Below the pieces are notes generated by a model that was not told the origin of the DNA, did not search any database, and was given only the letters and a program-made list of their open reading frames with translations. A stretch of 64,000 nt of DNA from Lentisphaeria bacterium (GTDB lineage: Bacteria; Verrucomicrobiota; Lentisphaeria; Victivallales; Victivallaceae): contig JALEMG010000033.1 of assembly GCA_022768375.1 (NCBI GenBank), positions 38,019 through 102,018 on the forward strand, in the 5' to 3' direction. Positions within the stretch are counted from its first letter, which is position 1, and each line of letters starts with the position of its first letter. The position numbers were made by a program, and so were the translations under genes. Shown here piece after piece: positions 8,328-16,683 of this stretch.

Positions 8328-8355
8328 AAAAAATCCCCGGAGAAAAGTCCGGGGA
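8328..8355 (-). terminator. Rho-independent terminator of the kinase operon
   Basis: A perfect eight-base stem (8334-8341 with 8348-8355, loop of six) followed on the minus strand by six T at 8333-8328. It lies 42 bases past the stop of the glutamine amidotransferase gene and just upstream of the next minus-strand promoter. Confidence 0.85.
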
Positions 8356-8396
8356 CGGTCGTTTCCGGGCCGCGCGGCTCCGGGAACCGGCGCAAA

Positions 8397-9410
8397 TCAC
8401 TCCGCGAGGCGGAAGGTGGAGTGCATCCAGTTGTATTCGGCGTCCACGCCGGTTTCCATGCGGAGCCGACCTTCCTTGAGCAGATTCTCCATCGTGCGGT
8501 AGGTCGAGATGGCGCAGCACTGCATGACTCCTTTGGGAAAGAGCGGTTTCAGGCCCTGATCGCAGATTTTGGCCAGACCGGCCGGCTGGATTTCGGCCAG
8601 CGTCCGCAGGAAATTCCGCTCCAGTCCGTCCGGGATGGTCTCGTCCACGACGTAGCGGTCTGACAGTTTGCGGATGACGCACTCGTCGGGGGAGAGCATG
8701 CCGCAGGAGTTCACCGGCAGTTGATGGAAGCGGCGGTCCGGGAAGGCGACGCTGCTCACCGAGAGCATCACGCCGTCCCGCCCCCGGGCGGCCACGACCG
8801 ACTGATTGGTGGTGGCGTAGAAAATTTTGCCCGGATGTTTGCGGAAGATCACGATGCTGGACGCCTCCTCGGGCAGTTCGCTCAACGCCTTTTGCACCGA
8901 TTCCAGCGGCCCCATGCCCTGCGCGAAAAAGTACGCGATGGTGTTGGCGACGATCTCGGAAACGTGGACGTTGAATTTGCCGAACAGCAGGGGATATTTG
9001 CCGGACGGGTCCTCGGTTTTGGCACTGGGGAAGTTGTATCCCAGATTCATGAGCATCTCCCCGTACCGGATGAAACTTTTCTGCGGCTCCCCGGCGAACA
9101 CCCCGGAGAAGCCCTGGGAGACCAGCGCCACTTCGTTGTCCGAACTGACGAAGGGGTGGGCCCGGTCATCGTCGCCGAAACCGCCGGTGCGGCTGTGCCA
9201 CAATCCGGTCGTTCCGGGGAAGTCCGTCAGCGCGAAGCGCTTCTCCCAATCCAGCGTGGTGCCCCGCAGTTTGCCGCAGTGCAGTCCGGAATCGTCCAGC
9301 GTCACCATGCCGGTGAAGATCCCGCTCCACAAGCCCTCGATCCGCTTCCCGCACTCCCAAAGTATCGGGGCCGCCGGGAGCGCGCCGGTATACGCACACC
9401 AGGTACACAT
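8397..9410 (-). CDS. Class II glutamine amidotransferase-like protein
   Basis: A 337-residue protein starting with MCTWCAYTG, so that removal of Met would leave an N-terminal nucleophile Cys2, as in Ntn-type class II amidotransferases (GlmS/PurF/YafJ group). GLWSGIFTG, the HSRTGGFG segment matching the HxRxAT-like stretch, and VSSDNEVALVSQG (in place of the usual FxHNG) fit that fold, and VAARGRDGVMLSVSS resembles the second half of GlmS-type domains. No isomerase domain follows, so it is a stand-alone glutaminase-type protein of unknown acceptor. The ATG at 9410 is chosen over an upstream extension because GGAGG lies ten bases before it. Last gene of a six-gene operon. Confidence 0.7.
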   Translation of the reverse strand: MCTWCAYTGALPAAPILWECGKRIEGLWSGIFTGMVTLDDSGLHCGKLRGTTLDWEKRFALTDFPGTTGLWHSRTGGFGDDDRAHPFVSSDNEVALVSQGFSGVFAGEPQKSFIRYGEMLMNLGYNFPSAKTEDPSGKYPLLFGKFNVHVSEIVANTIAYFFAQGMGPLESVQKALSELPEEASSIVIFRKHPGKIFYATTNQSVVAARGRDGVMLSVSSVAFPDRRFHQLPVNSCGMLSPDECVIRKLSDRYVVDETIPDGLERNFLRTLAEIQPAGLAKICDQGLKPLFPKGVMQCCAISTYRTMENLLKEGRLRMETGVDAEYNWMHSTFRLAE

Positions 9411-9412
9411 AT

Positions 9413-10006
9413 TCACTTCGCCTCCACATATTTGCCGATATCTCTGCGGATCAGCCAGTTGCCGTCCTTTTTGACCAGTTCGCACCGGTGCTCCTCCATT
9501 TTGCCGTTTTCGATGTTCTTCTGCCGGAAGACCGCCACGGCCCGGTCGCCGTCGACTTTGACGTCGGTGATGACGAAAGACTCGACCTGCGCCTGGATCG
9601 TCTGCTGCATTTTCGTTTTCTGCGCGGTCCAGGTTTCGCGGATCAATTTCGCCGTTTTCGCGCCGTGTTCGGTTTTCTCCAGATCCTGATACATCCGGAT
9701 ATCCGCCTCGGAAACCGGTTCACCGGCGGCGTTTTTCGCGGCGACGATCATCTCGGTCAGCGAGAGGTCTCCGCGGTTCATGATCTCCAGCATCCGCGCC
9801 GCTTTGCGGGCGAGCACCATGTCCACTTTTTTGCCGTCGGCGGAAGTCTCCTCGAAATCCGGGGTGTAGTACTTCAGCGCCTCCTGCAGTTTCCACTCCG
9901 CTCCCAGTCGGTTCACCTCGGCAAAGACCTTGCGCACCGCCGCCTCGTCGGCGCGGAGCGCCAGAACCGCTCCGGCGGTCATGATGAGAGCAAACAGTTT
10001 TTTCAT
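9413..10006 (-). CDS. Secreted protein of unknown function
   Basis: A 197-residue protein with a clear signal peptide (MKKLFALIMTAGAVLALRA). The mature part is helical, then ends with a strand-rich segment (VESFVITDVKVDGDRAVAVF and a WLIRRDIGKYVEA tail) that recalls NTF2-like/DUF4440-type lipocalin-like proteins: a KALKYYTPDF-type start and a wlI.rD ending are usual there. It is likely periplasmic. It lies 11 bases downstream of the ABC-F gene and two bases before the amidotransferase start, so it is an integral part of the operon. Function unknown; the NTF2-like assignment is by feel of the pattern. Confidence 0.65.
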   Translation of the reverse strand: MKKLFALIMTAGAVLALRADEAAVRKVFAEVNRLGAEWKLQEALKYYTPDFEETSADGKKVDMVLARKAARMLEIMNRGDLSLTEMIVAAKNAAGEPVSEADIRMYQDLEKTEHGAKTAKLIRETWTAQKTKMQQTIQAQVESFVITDVKVDGDRAVAVFRQKNIENGKMEEHRCELVKKDGNWLIRRDIGKYVEAK

Positions 10007-10017
10007 TTTTTTCCTCC

Positions 10018-11979
10018 TTATGGGGTTTCATGGTTGATGCGGTCGTTTTCCTGCCGCAGTGCTTCCAGTTCCAGGGCCCGGGTTTCCCACGCGGTCTCGG
10101 TGGCGGCGATGGATTTCTCCAGCGCCGCCAATTCGGTGTTGAGTTTGGCGAAGTCAACCTTTTCTCCGCTGGCCAGTTTCGCCACCAGCACCGCTTTGCG
10201 GGCGGCCTGCGCGTCCAACTGCTGTTCCAGCGCGTCCACGTCCCTGCGGGCCTGCCGCAACTCTCCGGCGATGGCACCGCGGGCCCGGGCGCGCTGGCGG
10301 CGGCGTTCCTTCGCGCCGCCGGGAACGTCGAAAGGCTCCGGGGCGACCGGTGCGGGCATACCGCCGGACGCGGCGGATTTTTCCAGATAGTAGTCGTAGT
10401 TGCCGAAGTACTTGGTTACTCCGGCGGGGGAGACCTCCCAGATGGTTTGAGCCACGCTGCGCACGAATTCGACGTCGTGACTGACGAAGACCACGGTCCC
10501 GGTGTACTTCCGCAGCGCTTCCTGCAGCAGTTCCCGGGCGGCAACGTCCAGATGGGTGGTGGGTTCGTCGAGGATGAGCAGATTGGGCGGCCGGACGAAA
10601 ATGCGGGCCATCTGGAGCCGGATCTTCTCGCCGCCGGAGAGGACGCCGCAGGTTTTTTTCATCGCGTCGCCGGAGAATCCGAACGAACCCAGCACGTTGG
10701 CGATGTTCGCCGTGGAAGCGTCCGGCGGCAGGGCCTGTTTCACCGCGTCGTAGACGGAGAGCGCGTCGTTGAGCAGTTCGGAGAATTCCTGCGCCTGATA
10801 ACCGATCACGATCCGATGCCCCGGCACCACCCGTCCGGCCAGCGGCGTCAGCACTCCGGCCAGCAGTTTCAGCAGTGTGGTCTTGCCCATGCCGTTGTAG
10901 CCGATGATCGCCAGTTTGTCGCCGGAAGCGATGTCCATGCTCAGGTCGTGAAAGAGCAGTTTGTCCGGGGTGTATCCGAAGTCCACATGCTCGAACCGGG
11001 CCGCCTCCGCTCCCGCCGGCGGCGGCTCGGGGAACCGGATCACGCCGTGGTAGTCCAGCGTGTCGGCCAACTGGACATCTTCGATGCGGTCCAGTTTCTT
11101 CTGGGCGCTTTTGGCGGCGGCGGCTTTGGTGCTTTTGGCCCGGAAGCGGTCGATCATCCGTTCCAACTGTTCCTTTTTGTGATCGGCGTTGCGCTTGGCC
11201 GCTTCCAGTGCGATCCGCCGCTGCTCCCGCTCGGTGCGGTAGAAGTCGTAGTTTCCCGCGTAGCGGGTGACGGTCCCCCGGTTGACCTCCAGCGTGATGG
11301 AAGTCAGTTTGCGCAGCAGGAACCGGTCGTGGGAGATCAGCATCAGCGTACCGGGGTAATTGGCGAGGAAACGGCACAGCCACTCCACCGCCGGGATGTC
11401 CAGATAGTTGGACGGTTCGTCCAGAAGCAAAATGTCCGGTCGGGAGATCAGCACCCGCGCCAGCGCCGCCCGCATCTGCCAGCCGCCGGAGAAGCGGTTC
11501 AGGGGCTCCTCCAGTTTCGCCACCGGAAACCCGAGGCTGGTCAGCGCCTGTTTCGCCTCCACATCCAGATGGTAGGCGCCGAGGTGTTCGATGGCGCTCT
11601 GGAGGAATCCGTGCCGCTTCAGCAGGGATTCCAGCGTATCGTCGTCGTCGCAGTCGGCCAGTTTGTCTTCGATCGCCGTCAGTTCGGCGGAGTAGAGTTT
11701 CAGTTCCGGGATGGCGTCGGCGGTGAATTCCAGCAGCGTGCGGTCCAGATCGGCCTCCGGGATGTGCTGGCGCATGATCCCCAAACGGCTGTCCCGGGGG
11801 ATGACGACGGTCCCGGCATCGGGGACGACTTCTCCGGTGATCATGCCGAACAGGGTGCTTTTGCCCGCGCCGTTGGGGCCGACGACCCCGACGCGTTCGC
11901 CGGTGTTGATCCGGCAGTTGACGTCTTTGAGAATGTAGGAACCGGAATAGGTTTTGGAAAGGTTTCTGAAGTCGATCAT
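10018..11979 (-). CDS. ABC-F family ATPase
   Basis: A 653-residue soluble protein with two ABC domains and no membrane segments, the plan of ABC-F proteins (EttA/Uup/YdiF) that bind the ribosomal E site and relieve stalled translation. Domain 1 has Walker A GPNGAGKS near residue 35, signature FSGGWQMRAALARV and Walker B DILLLDEPSNYLD. The inter-domain linker (about 245-300) is charged and helical. Domain 2 has GYNGMGKTTLLK, LSGGEKIRLQMARI and LLILDEPTTHLD. The C-terminal 90 residues form a coiled coil as in Uup. Both domains have intact catalytic Glu. It lies nine bases after the kinase gene, an unusual partner for this family. Confidence 0.9.
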   Translation of the reverse strand: MIDFRNLSKTYSGSYILKDVNCRINTGERVGVVGPNGAGKSTLFGMITGEVVPDAGTVVIPRDSRLGIMRQHIPEADLDRTLLEFTADAIPELKLYSAELTAIEDKLADCDDDDTLESLLKRHGFLQSAIEHLGAYHLDVEAKQALTSLGFPVAKLEEPLNRFSGGWQMRAALARVLISRPDILLLDEPSNYLDIPAVEWLCRFLANYPGTLMLISHDRFLLRKLTSITLEVNRGTVTRYAGNYDFYRTEREQRRIALEAAKRNADHKKEQLERMIDRFRAKSTKAAAAKSAQKKLDRIEDVQLADTLDYHGVIRFPEPPPAGAEAARFEHVDFGYTPDKLLFHDLSMDIASGDKLAIIGYNGMGKTTLLKLLAGVLTPLAGRVVPGHRIVIGYQAQEFSELLNDALSVYDAVKQALPPDASTANIANVLGSFGFSGDAMKKTCGVLSGGEKIRLQMARIFVRPPNLLILDEPTTHLDVAARELLQEALRKYTGTVVFVSHDVEFVRSVAQTIWEVSPAGVTKYFGNYDYYLEKSAASGGMPAPVAPEPFDVPGGAKERRRQRARARGAIAGELRQARRDVDALEQQLDAQAARKAVLVAKLASGEKVDFAKLNTELAALEKSIAATETAWETRALELEALRQENDRINHETP

Positions 11980-11988
11980 AACAACTCG

Positions 11989-14208
11989 CTATCGGATCTC
12001 CCATACCACCCGGAGACCGGCGGCGGAATCCGCCCGGGCCGGAATGATTTTGCGGGTGACGGGGTTGAATACGGCAATGCCTCCGTTGCGGCGGCGGACG
12101 AAAAGCGGAATATCGGGCGACGGATCGTTCGCCCCGTAGAAACTGTGCCCCGGTACCGCGCCGGGAGTCAGGGATTTGAGCAGTTCCGATTCGTCGGGCA
12201 GCCGGACGGCGGCCCGGTGGAGGCGGCCGAATTCCCGGCAGAAAATCTCCGCGCCGCGGGGACAGACCAGCACTTTGTCCAGCACCGGGCGGACCGTCAG
12301 TTTGCTCCGGGCTTCTTCCGGCAGTCCGGAGAGCGTGCGCATGAATTCGCCGCCGGAGATCTCCGAAGCGGAGATCCTGAATTCCGGGAGCCGCTGGAGT
12401 TTTTCTCCGATGCCGGAGACGGGGACGAACCAATGGTCGTCCGGAACGGTCACCCAGCCGGGTTCCGGCGGCGGTGGCGGCAGGGTCAGCATGGCCGACG
12501 CCCCCGGCGGAATGCGGAAAAACGCCGCCAGCGCGCTGCCGTCAGGCCGGGTGAAGTGGACCCGGGTGTCTCCCGCCGGCAGTTCCAGAAGCCGCCGATC
12601 CCGGAACACCAGCGGTTCGGAACTTCCGTCGGGCCGGATCAGCGTACAGCGCTGGATGGCGTCGGGGTCGTCGCCGTTGAGCAGCAAAGTTCCGGTGCCG
12701 TTGAGCACCCGGTTCACCATCCGGTCCAATTCGGGGTCGCGGCGGCAGATTTGGAACAGCGGATTCCAGCGGCGCTGAAACCGGTCCACCGCGGCACGGA
12801 CCGCGTCGGGCGCGGCGGTGAGGATCTGCAGTCTCAGCAACTGCTTGCAGATTTTCGCCCCGCTGTTTTCCGCGAAGGCCCGGGCCGCTCCCGGGGAGGC
12901 CCCGGCCGCCGCGTCGAACGCGGCGAATCCCTCCATCATCGCCAGATTCGCGCTCAGCATCATGCCGCGCTCGGTCAGAACGGTATTCAGCGGCGTGAGC
13001 CCGCTCTCCGCCGACGTGAGGGTGTGCCATTGACGCATCGCCTGCCGGACGTGTTCGTCGGCCATGCGGAGATTGAAGTGCGCCTGCCGGAGCCGGAGCC
13101 GGTCTTCGGCATAGTTCAGCGCCGCGCTGCCGAGATGGTAGACCGCCAGCATCGCCAGCGCCACGGTGGTGACGCTGGGGATCAGGGGCCGGCGGCGGCA
13201 GAGTTTCAGCAGACGGTACAGCGGATTGGGGGAATAGGCGCTGACCGGCCGCCCGTCCATGTAGTTGTGAAGGTCTTCGAGCAGGGCGTTCACATCGGAG
13301 TAGCGCCGGTCGCGGTCGGGATGCATGGCCTTGCGGCAGATCGCGGTCAATTCGACCTGAAGCACCTGGTTTTTTTCCGGGGCGCGCAGGGGCAGGAGTT
13401 TGCCGGCGGCCGCTGCCCGAAGCAGTTCGTCGCGGGAGCGGGTCAGGTCGAAAGGCGCATCGCGCCAGGTGAGGATACAGTGGAGGATCGCTCCGAGCGC
13501 GTAGACCTCGGTTTTTTCATCCGGCGCGGCCTGTCGTCCGGTCACCAGTTCCGGGGCCATGAACGCCGGAGTTCCGCCGCCGGAGGCGTTTTCCGCCCGG
13601 GGCGCGGCTGGCGGTTCGTCCATCTCCCGGGCCACTCCCCAGTCCAGCACCCAGACCGCGCCGATCTCGCCGATCATGATGTTGGAGGGCTTGAGGTCGC
13701 AGTGCAATATCCGCTTGGCATGGGCGGCGGCGACGCCGTTGCATCCGGCGATGAAGATATTCAGCAGCCGCCGCAGCGTGTAACGCCGCCGGGTCCCCGG
13801 ATCGCCTTCGCGCAGGTGCCGCAGGACGGTCTGCAACGTTTCGCCCTTGATCCGGCGCATGCTGAAGTACGCGCCGCACTCCGGGTGCATACCCAGACGG
13901 TGCACCGCCACGATGTTGGGGTGGTCGATCTTGGCGGTGATCCGGGCTTCCTGAATGAATTTGCCCACCAGCGCGCCGTTGCCGCGGTACTTGGAGCGAA
14001 GCATTTTCAGCGCGACTTTGCGTTCCAGCGCGGGGTCGTCGGCCTCGTAGACCACGCCCATGCCGCCCATGCCCAGCAGTTTCAAATCCTGAAACATCCC
14101 GCCGTCGGTGTCGGAGGGCAGCCGGAAGTTCTCCGGCAGTTCGGCGTCCGGGCCGACAGGTTCCGGGACGGTGTACTCCGGATTGTCTTCCTGATGGCGG
14201 TCGTTCAT
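11989..14208 (-). CDS. Membrane-anchored Ser/Thr protein kinase with FGE-like tail
   Basis: A 739-residue Hanks-type kinase. Residues 40-310 are the kinase: glycine loop GMGGMGVVYEA (47-57), catalytic Lys68 in VALKML, HCDLKPSN (169-176) in place of HRDLKxxN, and DWG (189-191) in place of DFG, then MAPE. A single membrane helix spans about 342-362. The outer part ends in a domain that looks like a worn formylglycine-generating-enzyme (SUMF1) domain: FRISASEISGGEF, AVRLPDESELLKS and a terminal GLRVVWEI. Such kinase-SUMF1 proteins are frequent in PVC bacteria, and the sulfatase-modifying Cys pair is not apparent. It sits two bases after the coiled-coil protein gene, so it likely senses or controls that membrane assembly. 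Confidence 0.85.
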   Translation of the reverse strand: MNDRHQEDNPEYTVPEPVGPDAELPENFRLPSDTDGGMFQDLKLLGMGGMGVVYEADDPALERKVALKMLRSKYRGNGALVGKFIQEARITAKIDHPNIVAVHRLGMHPECGAYFSMRRIKGETLQTVLRHLREGDPGTRRRYTLRRLLNIFIAGCNGVAAAHAKRILHCDLKPSNIMIGEIGAVWVLDWGVAREMDEPPAAPRAENASGGGTPAFMAPELVTGRQAAPDEKTEVYALGAILHCILTWRDAPFDLTRSRDELLRAAAAGKLLPLRAPEKNQVLQVELTAICRKAMHPDRDRRYSDVNALLEDLHNYMDGRPVSAYSPNPLYRLLKLCRRRPLIPSVTTVALAMLAVYHLGSAALNYAEDRLRLRQAHFNLRMADEHVRQAMRQWHTLTSAESGLTPLNTVLTERGMMLSANLAMMEGFAAFDAAAGASPGAARAFAENSGAKICKQLLRLQILTAAPDAVRAAVDRFQRRWNPLFQICRRDPELDRMVNRVLNGTGTLLLNGDDPDAIQRCTLIRPDGSSEPLVFRDRRLLELPAGDTRVHFTRPDGSALAAFFRIPPGASAMLTLPPPPPEPGWVTVPDDHWFVPVSGIGEKLQRLPEFRISASEISGGEFMRTLSGLPEEARSKLTVRPVLDKVLVCPRGAEIFCREFGRLHRAAVRLPDESELLKSLTPGAVPGHSFYGANDPSPDIPLFVRRRNGGIAVFNPVTRKIIPARADSAAGLRVVWEIR

Positions 14209-14210
14209 CG

Positions 14211-15965
14211 TCAGTGCCGGTCGTATCCGGGACGCACCGCGGCGCGGACCTTGCGCATGGCGGAGGCGTAGCGTGAAAAGTATTTTTCGCCGGGCAGCCG
14301 GTCCAGCGGGATCAGCACCGGCTGATCCCAGACCGCGCCGGAGTCGAAAAGGACCGCCCGGGCGCCGCGGACGTGATCGACTTCATCCGTGACGGTGACC
14401 AGGGCGACGAATTCGCCCTCCGCGCTGAGGATGAAGTCTCCCGGCGCGGCCTTGAGTTCATTGTTGGCCCGTCCGGCGTTGCGGATGAAAAGCGACGAAC
14501 TGCCGCCCGAACGCGCCAGCGACACCCGGCCGTCCAGTTTGGCGCTGGACCCGCCGAACGAGGTGCTTTTGAAAAGATAAAGGTCCTCCAGTCCGCGACG
14601 GATCAGCCCCCCGGATGTCAGCAGTTTCAGCGGCGTGCAGTTATTGTCGTTGTGGACGAATCCGGCCACGCGGGGCTCCGCCGCCGTCAGCACCATGGCT
14701 CCGGAGAGCGTCCGGCCGGCGTTGCCGCCCGGCGCGGCGGCGGTGAATTTCACCTCGGTAACGTCCTTGAAACTCAGCGCGACCTGCTCATCTCCGGCGA
14801 AGCGGTTCAGCAGCCCGACCAGCAGGACTTTGCCTCCGAAGTCCACCAGCGGATAGAAACTGGTGCTTTTCCCGGTGCGGTCGCCGAACAGCGCCTCCTC
14901 GCGGACGACGCCGTCGATCTGCACCACCGCGGCGCCGTAACACTTGATGACGTCGTTTTTACGCTTGCGGGTCTCGGCGATGATCTTCTGCGCGGCCTCC
15001 AGTTGGGCCCCGGAACGGTATTTTTCCTTCAGGGCCTCTTTCAGTTCGCGCTCCTTGGCGGAGAGTTCCGCCACGGCGCTTTTCACGGTCTTCTGCATCT
15101 CGTCCCGCTGGACCGCCGCTTCGATTTTCTCCAACTGCGCCACGGCCAGCGTCCGTTCGGCGCGGGCGAGTTTGTCCTGCAGTTCGGCGTTGGTCTTTTC
15201 CCGGACGACCAGTTGCCCGGAGAGGTTGGCGTTGCGGGTCTGGAGCGCTCCGGTCTCGCTCCGGCTCCGGATCAGCGACGTATTGAGACGGCGCAACTCC
15301 TCTTTGGCGCTGCTGAGTTCGTGGCCGGTCCGCCGGGTCTCCCGCTGTTCCGCCGCGAGTTTCTCCTCGGTGCGGGCCAGTTCGGATCGGGTCCGGCTGT
15401 TTTCCCGGGTCACGTCCACCAGCGCTTCGCTGGTTTTGGCCAGACTCTCCCGGGTACGGGAAAGTTCCCGGCGCTGGACCGCCAGATCCCGCCGGGTCTC
15501 CCGCAGTTGTCCGGCGGCGGCATCCAGTTCGCGGCGGCTGACGGAGAGGTCCTTGTCCCGGTCGCGCAGTTCGATCTCAAGTCGGAGTTTTGCTTTCTGT
15601 TCCGTTTCCAGACGACGCTGCAACTCCTTGGCGTCCAATTCCCCGGTGTTGTCGGGCGTGGCGGCCAGCGAAGCGCGCAGTTTGCTCTGCTGGACCATGT
15701 TTTCGGCCAGTTTCGCCGTGAGTTTGCGCAGTTCCGCCTCCCGTTCCGGGGTCGGCCCCAGCCGGGACACGGTTTCCCGGAGCCGGTCGCGCAACTCCTC
15801 AAGTTCGGCATTCTGCCGGTCCAGTTCGCTCAGCAGGACCTTGGTGGTGTTCTCATCCAGCCCCACTCCGGTGCCGCCGGTGTGTCCGGGCACCATGCCG
15901 GTCATCATCGTCAGCATGGCCGAGACGAGGAAGTCGCAGATGACGATGAGAATGGCCCGGTTCAC
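14211..15965 (-). CDS. MotB/TolR-like membrane protein with long coiled coil
   Basis: A 584-residue protein with one N-terminal membrane helix (AILIVICDFLVSAMLTMM) that carries Asp11, placed as in MotB and TolR/ExbD where this Asp conducts protons. After it, residues of about 35 to 345 are an almost unbroken heptad coiled coil rich in Glu, Arg and Leu. A globular domain of about 200 residues follows, rich in strands and ending in RPGYDRH; I do not recognise it and see no OmpA peptidoglycan-binding motif. The start is GTG at 15965, overlapping the previous stop by four bases (GTGA) with AAGGAG upstream. Pairs with the TolQ/MotA-like gene. Confidence 0.7.
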   Translation of the reverse strand: MNRAILIVICDFLVSAMLTMMTGMVPGHTGGTGVGLDENTTKVLLSELDRQNAELEELRDRLRETVSRLGPTPEREAELRKLTAKLAENMVQQSKLRASLAATPDNTGELDAKELQRRLETEQKAKLRLEIELRDRDKDLSVSRRELDAAAGQLRETRRDLAVQRRELSRTRESLAKTSEALVDVTRENSRTRSELARTEEKLAAEQRETRRTGHELSSAKEELRRLNTSLIRSRSETGALQTRNANLSGQLVVREKTNAELQDKLARAERTLAVAQLEKIEAAVQRDEMQKTVKSAVAELSAKERELKEALKEKYRSGAQLEAAQKIIAETRKRKNDVIKCYGAAVVQIDGVVREEALFGDRTGKSTSFYPLVDFGGKVLLVGLLNRFAGDEQVALSFKDVTEVKFTAAAPGGNAGRTLSGAMVLTAAEPRVAGFVHNDNNCTPLKLLTSGGLIRRGLEDLYLFKSTSFGGSSAKLDGRVSLARSGGSSSLFIRNAGRANNELKAAPGDFILSAEGEFVALVTVTDEVDHVRGARAVLFDSGAVWDQPVLIPLDRLPGEKYFSRYASAMRKVRAAVRPGYDRH

Positions 15966-16516
15966 TTGATTTCTCCTTCCCCGGACAGCGCGTCCTCCCG
16001 CACCAGTCTGCGGCGCAGGGGGTACTGCAGGATCAGCCGCAAAAACAGACTGAAAACGATTCCGATCAGCGTCGAACTGTAGGCGATCAGCCGACTGCTC
16101 TGGGGCGAGAACGTCATCACCAGAAACGCCGATACCGTGCCGAACAGACCGAAATACAGCGGCACGTCGAAAAAGATCTCGGCATTGTCCAGACTGCGGA
16201 GTTTCAACTTCACCGGGTCGGGACTGCCGGCAATGGCGTTGACCACCACGTAGCCGACCCACAGCGCCGCCATCTGCAGCAGCGTGATGAAAATGAAGAT
16301 CCACATGGAGACCCGCGCCGTGAAGTCCGCCTTCATCGCCAGCGTGGCCTCGGATTCCGGTCCGACGCTTCCGTAGACCGGCGAATCCGAAACGGTGAAA
16401 AGCGACCGGAACTGCGGCACATGATCGTAGGAATGGACCATGAACCAGACCAGCCCGCCGCTCAGGATCAGCAGCAGAAGAAAAGTGAAAACAAGTCGGG
16501 AACGTTTGGTGCTCAT
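15962..16516 (-). CDS. TolQ/MotA-like polytopic membrane protein
   Basis: A 184-residue protein with four predicted membrane helices: LVFTFLLLLILSGGLVWFMV, WIFIFITLLQMAALWVGYVV, VPLYFGLFGTVSAFLVMTF and SSTLIGIVFSLFLRLIL. The GLFGTVSAF and STLIG.VFSL pattern of the last two resembles TM2/TM3 of TolQ/ExbB and MotA, the ring-forming part of proton-driven stators. The assignment is an inference from short motifs plus the partner gene. The ATG at 16516 has GAGGAG eight bases upstream; a longer frame to 16594 would run through the promoter spacer. First gene of the six-gene operon. Confidence 0.6.
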   Translation of the reverse strand: MSTKRSRLVFTFLLLLILSGGLVWFMVHSYDHVPQFRSLFTVSDSPVYGSVGPESEATLAMKADFTARVSMWIFIFITLLQMAALWVGYVVVNAIAGSPDPVKLKLRSLDNAEIFFDVPLYFGLFGTVSAFLVMTFSPQSSRLIAYSSTLIGIVFSLFLRLILQYPLRRRLVREDALSGEGEIK

Positions 16517-16565
16517 CGGCGTTGACTCCTCGGTTGATGATTGCATGCGTTTTGGCATTGGTGCT

Positions 16566-16594
16566 AAAATAACCCTTCTTTGCCCATTAGTCAA
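16566..16594 (-). promoter_or_regulatory. Promoter of the stator-like/kinase operon
   Basis: Minus-strand TTGACT (16589-16594) and TATTTT (16566-16571), 17 bases apart, about 50 bases before the first gene. Confidence 0.7.
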
Positions 16595-16603
16595 GCCGCC
16601 GCG

Positions 16604-16632
16604 TTGAAAATTTGACCATCGCGGAGTATATT
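16604..16632 (+). promoter_or_regulatory. Promoter of glnS
   Basis: TTGAAA (16604-16609) and TATATT (16627-16632), spacer 17. It is back to back with the kinase-operon promoter, with ten bases between the two -35 boxes. Confidence 0.75.
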
Positions 16633-16683
16633 AATGGGAAGTGATATGACTTCGGGAACGGACACAGGAAAGGCTTTGGGGAG

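Noticed and set aside
10030..14271. A long + strand open frame (about 1400 codons) across the ABC-F and kinase genes
   Set aside because: It lies opposite two certain genes with intact motifs. The translation is rich in Arg, Gly, His and Pro with no domain.
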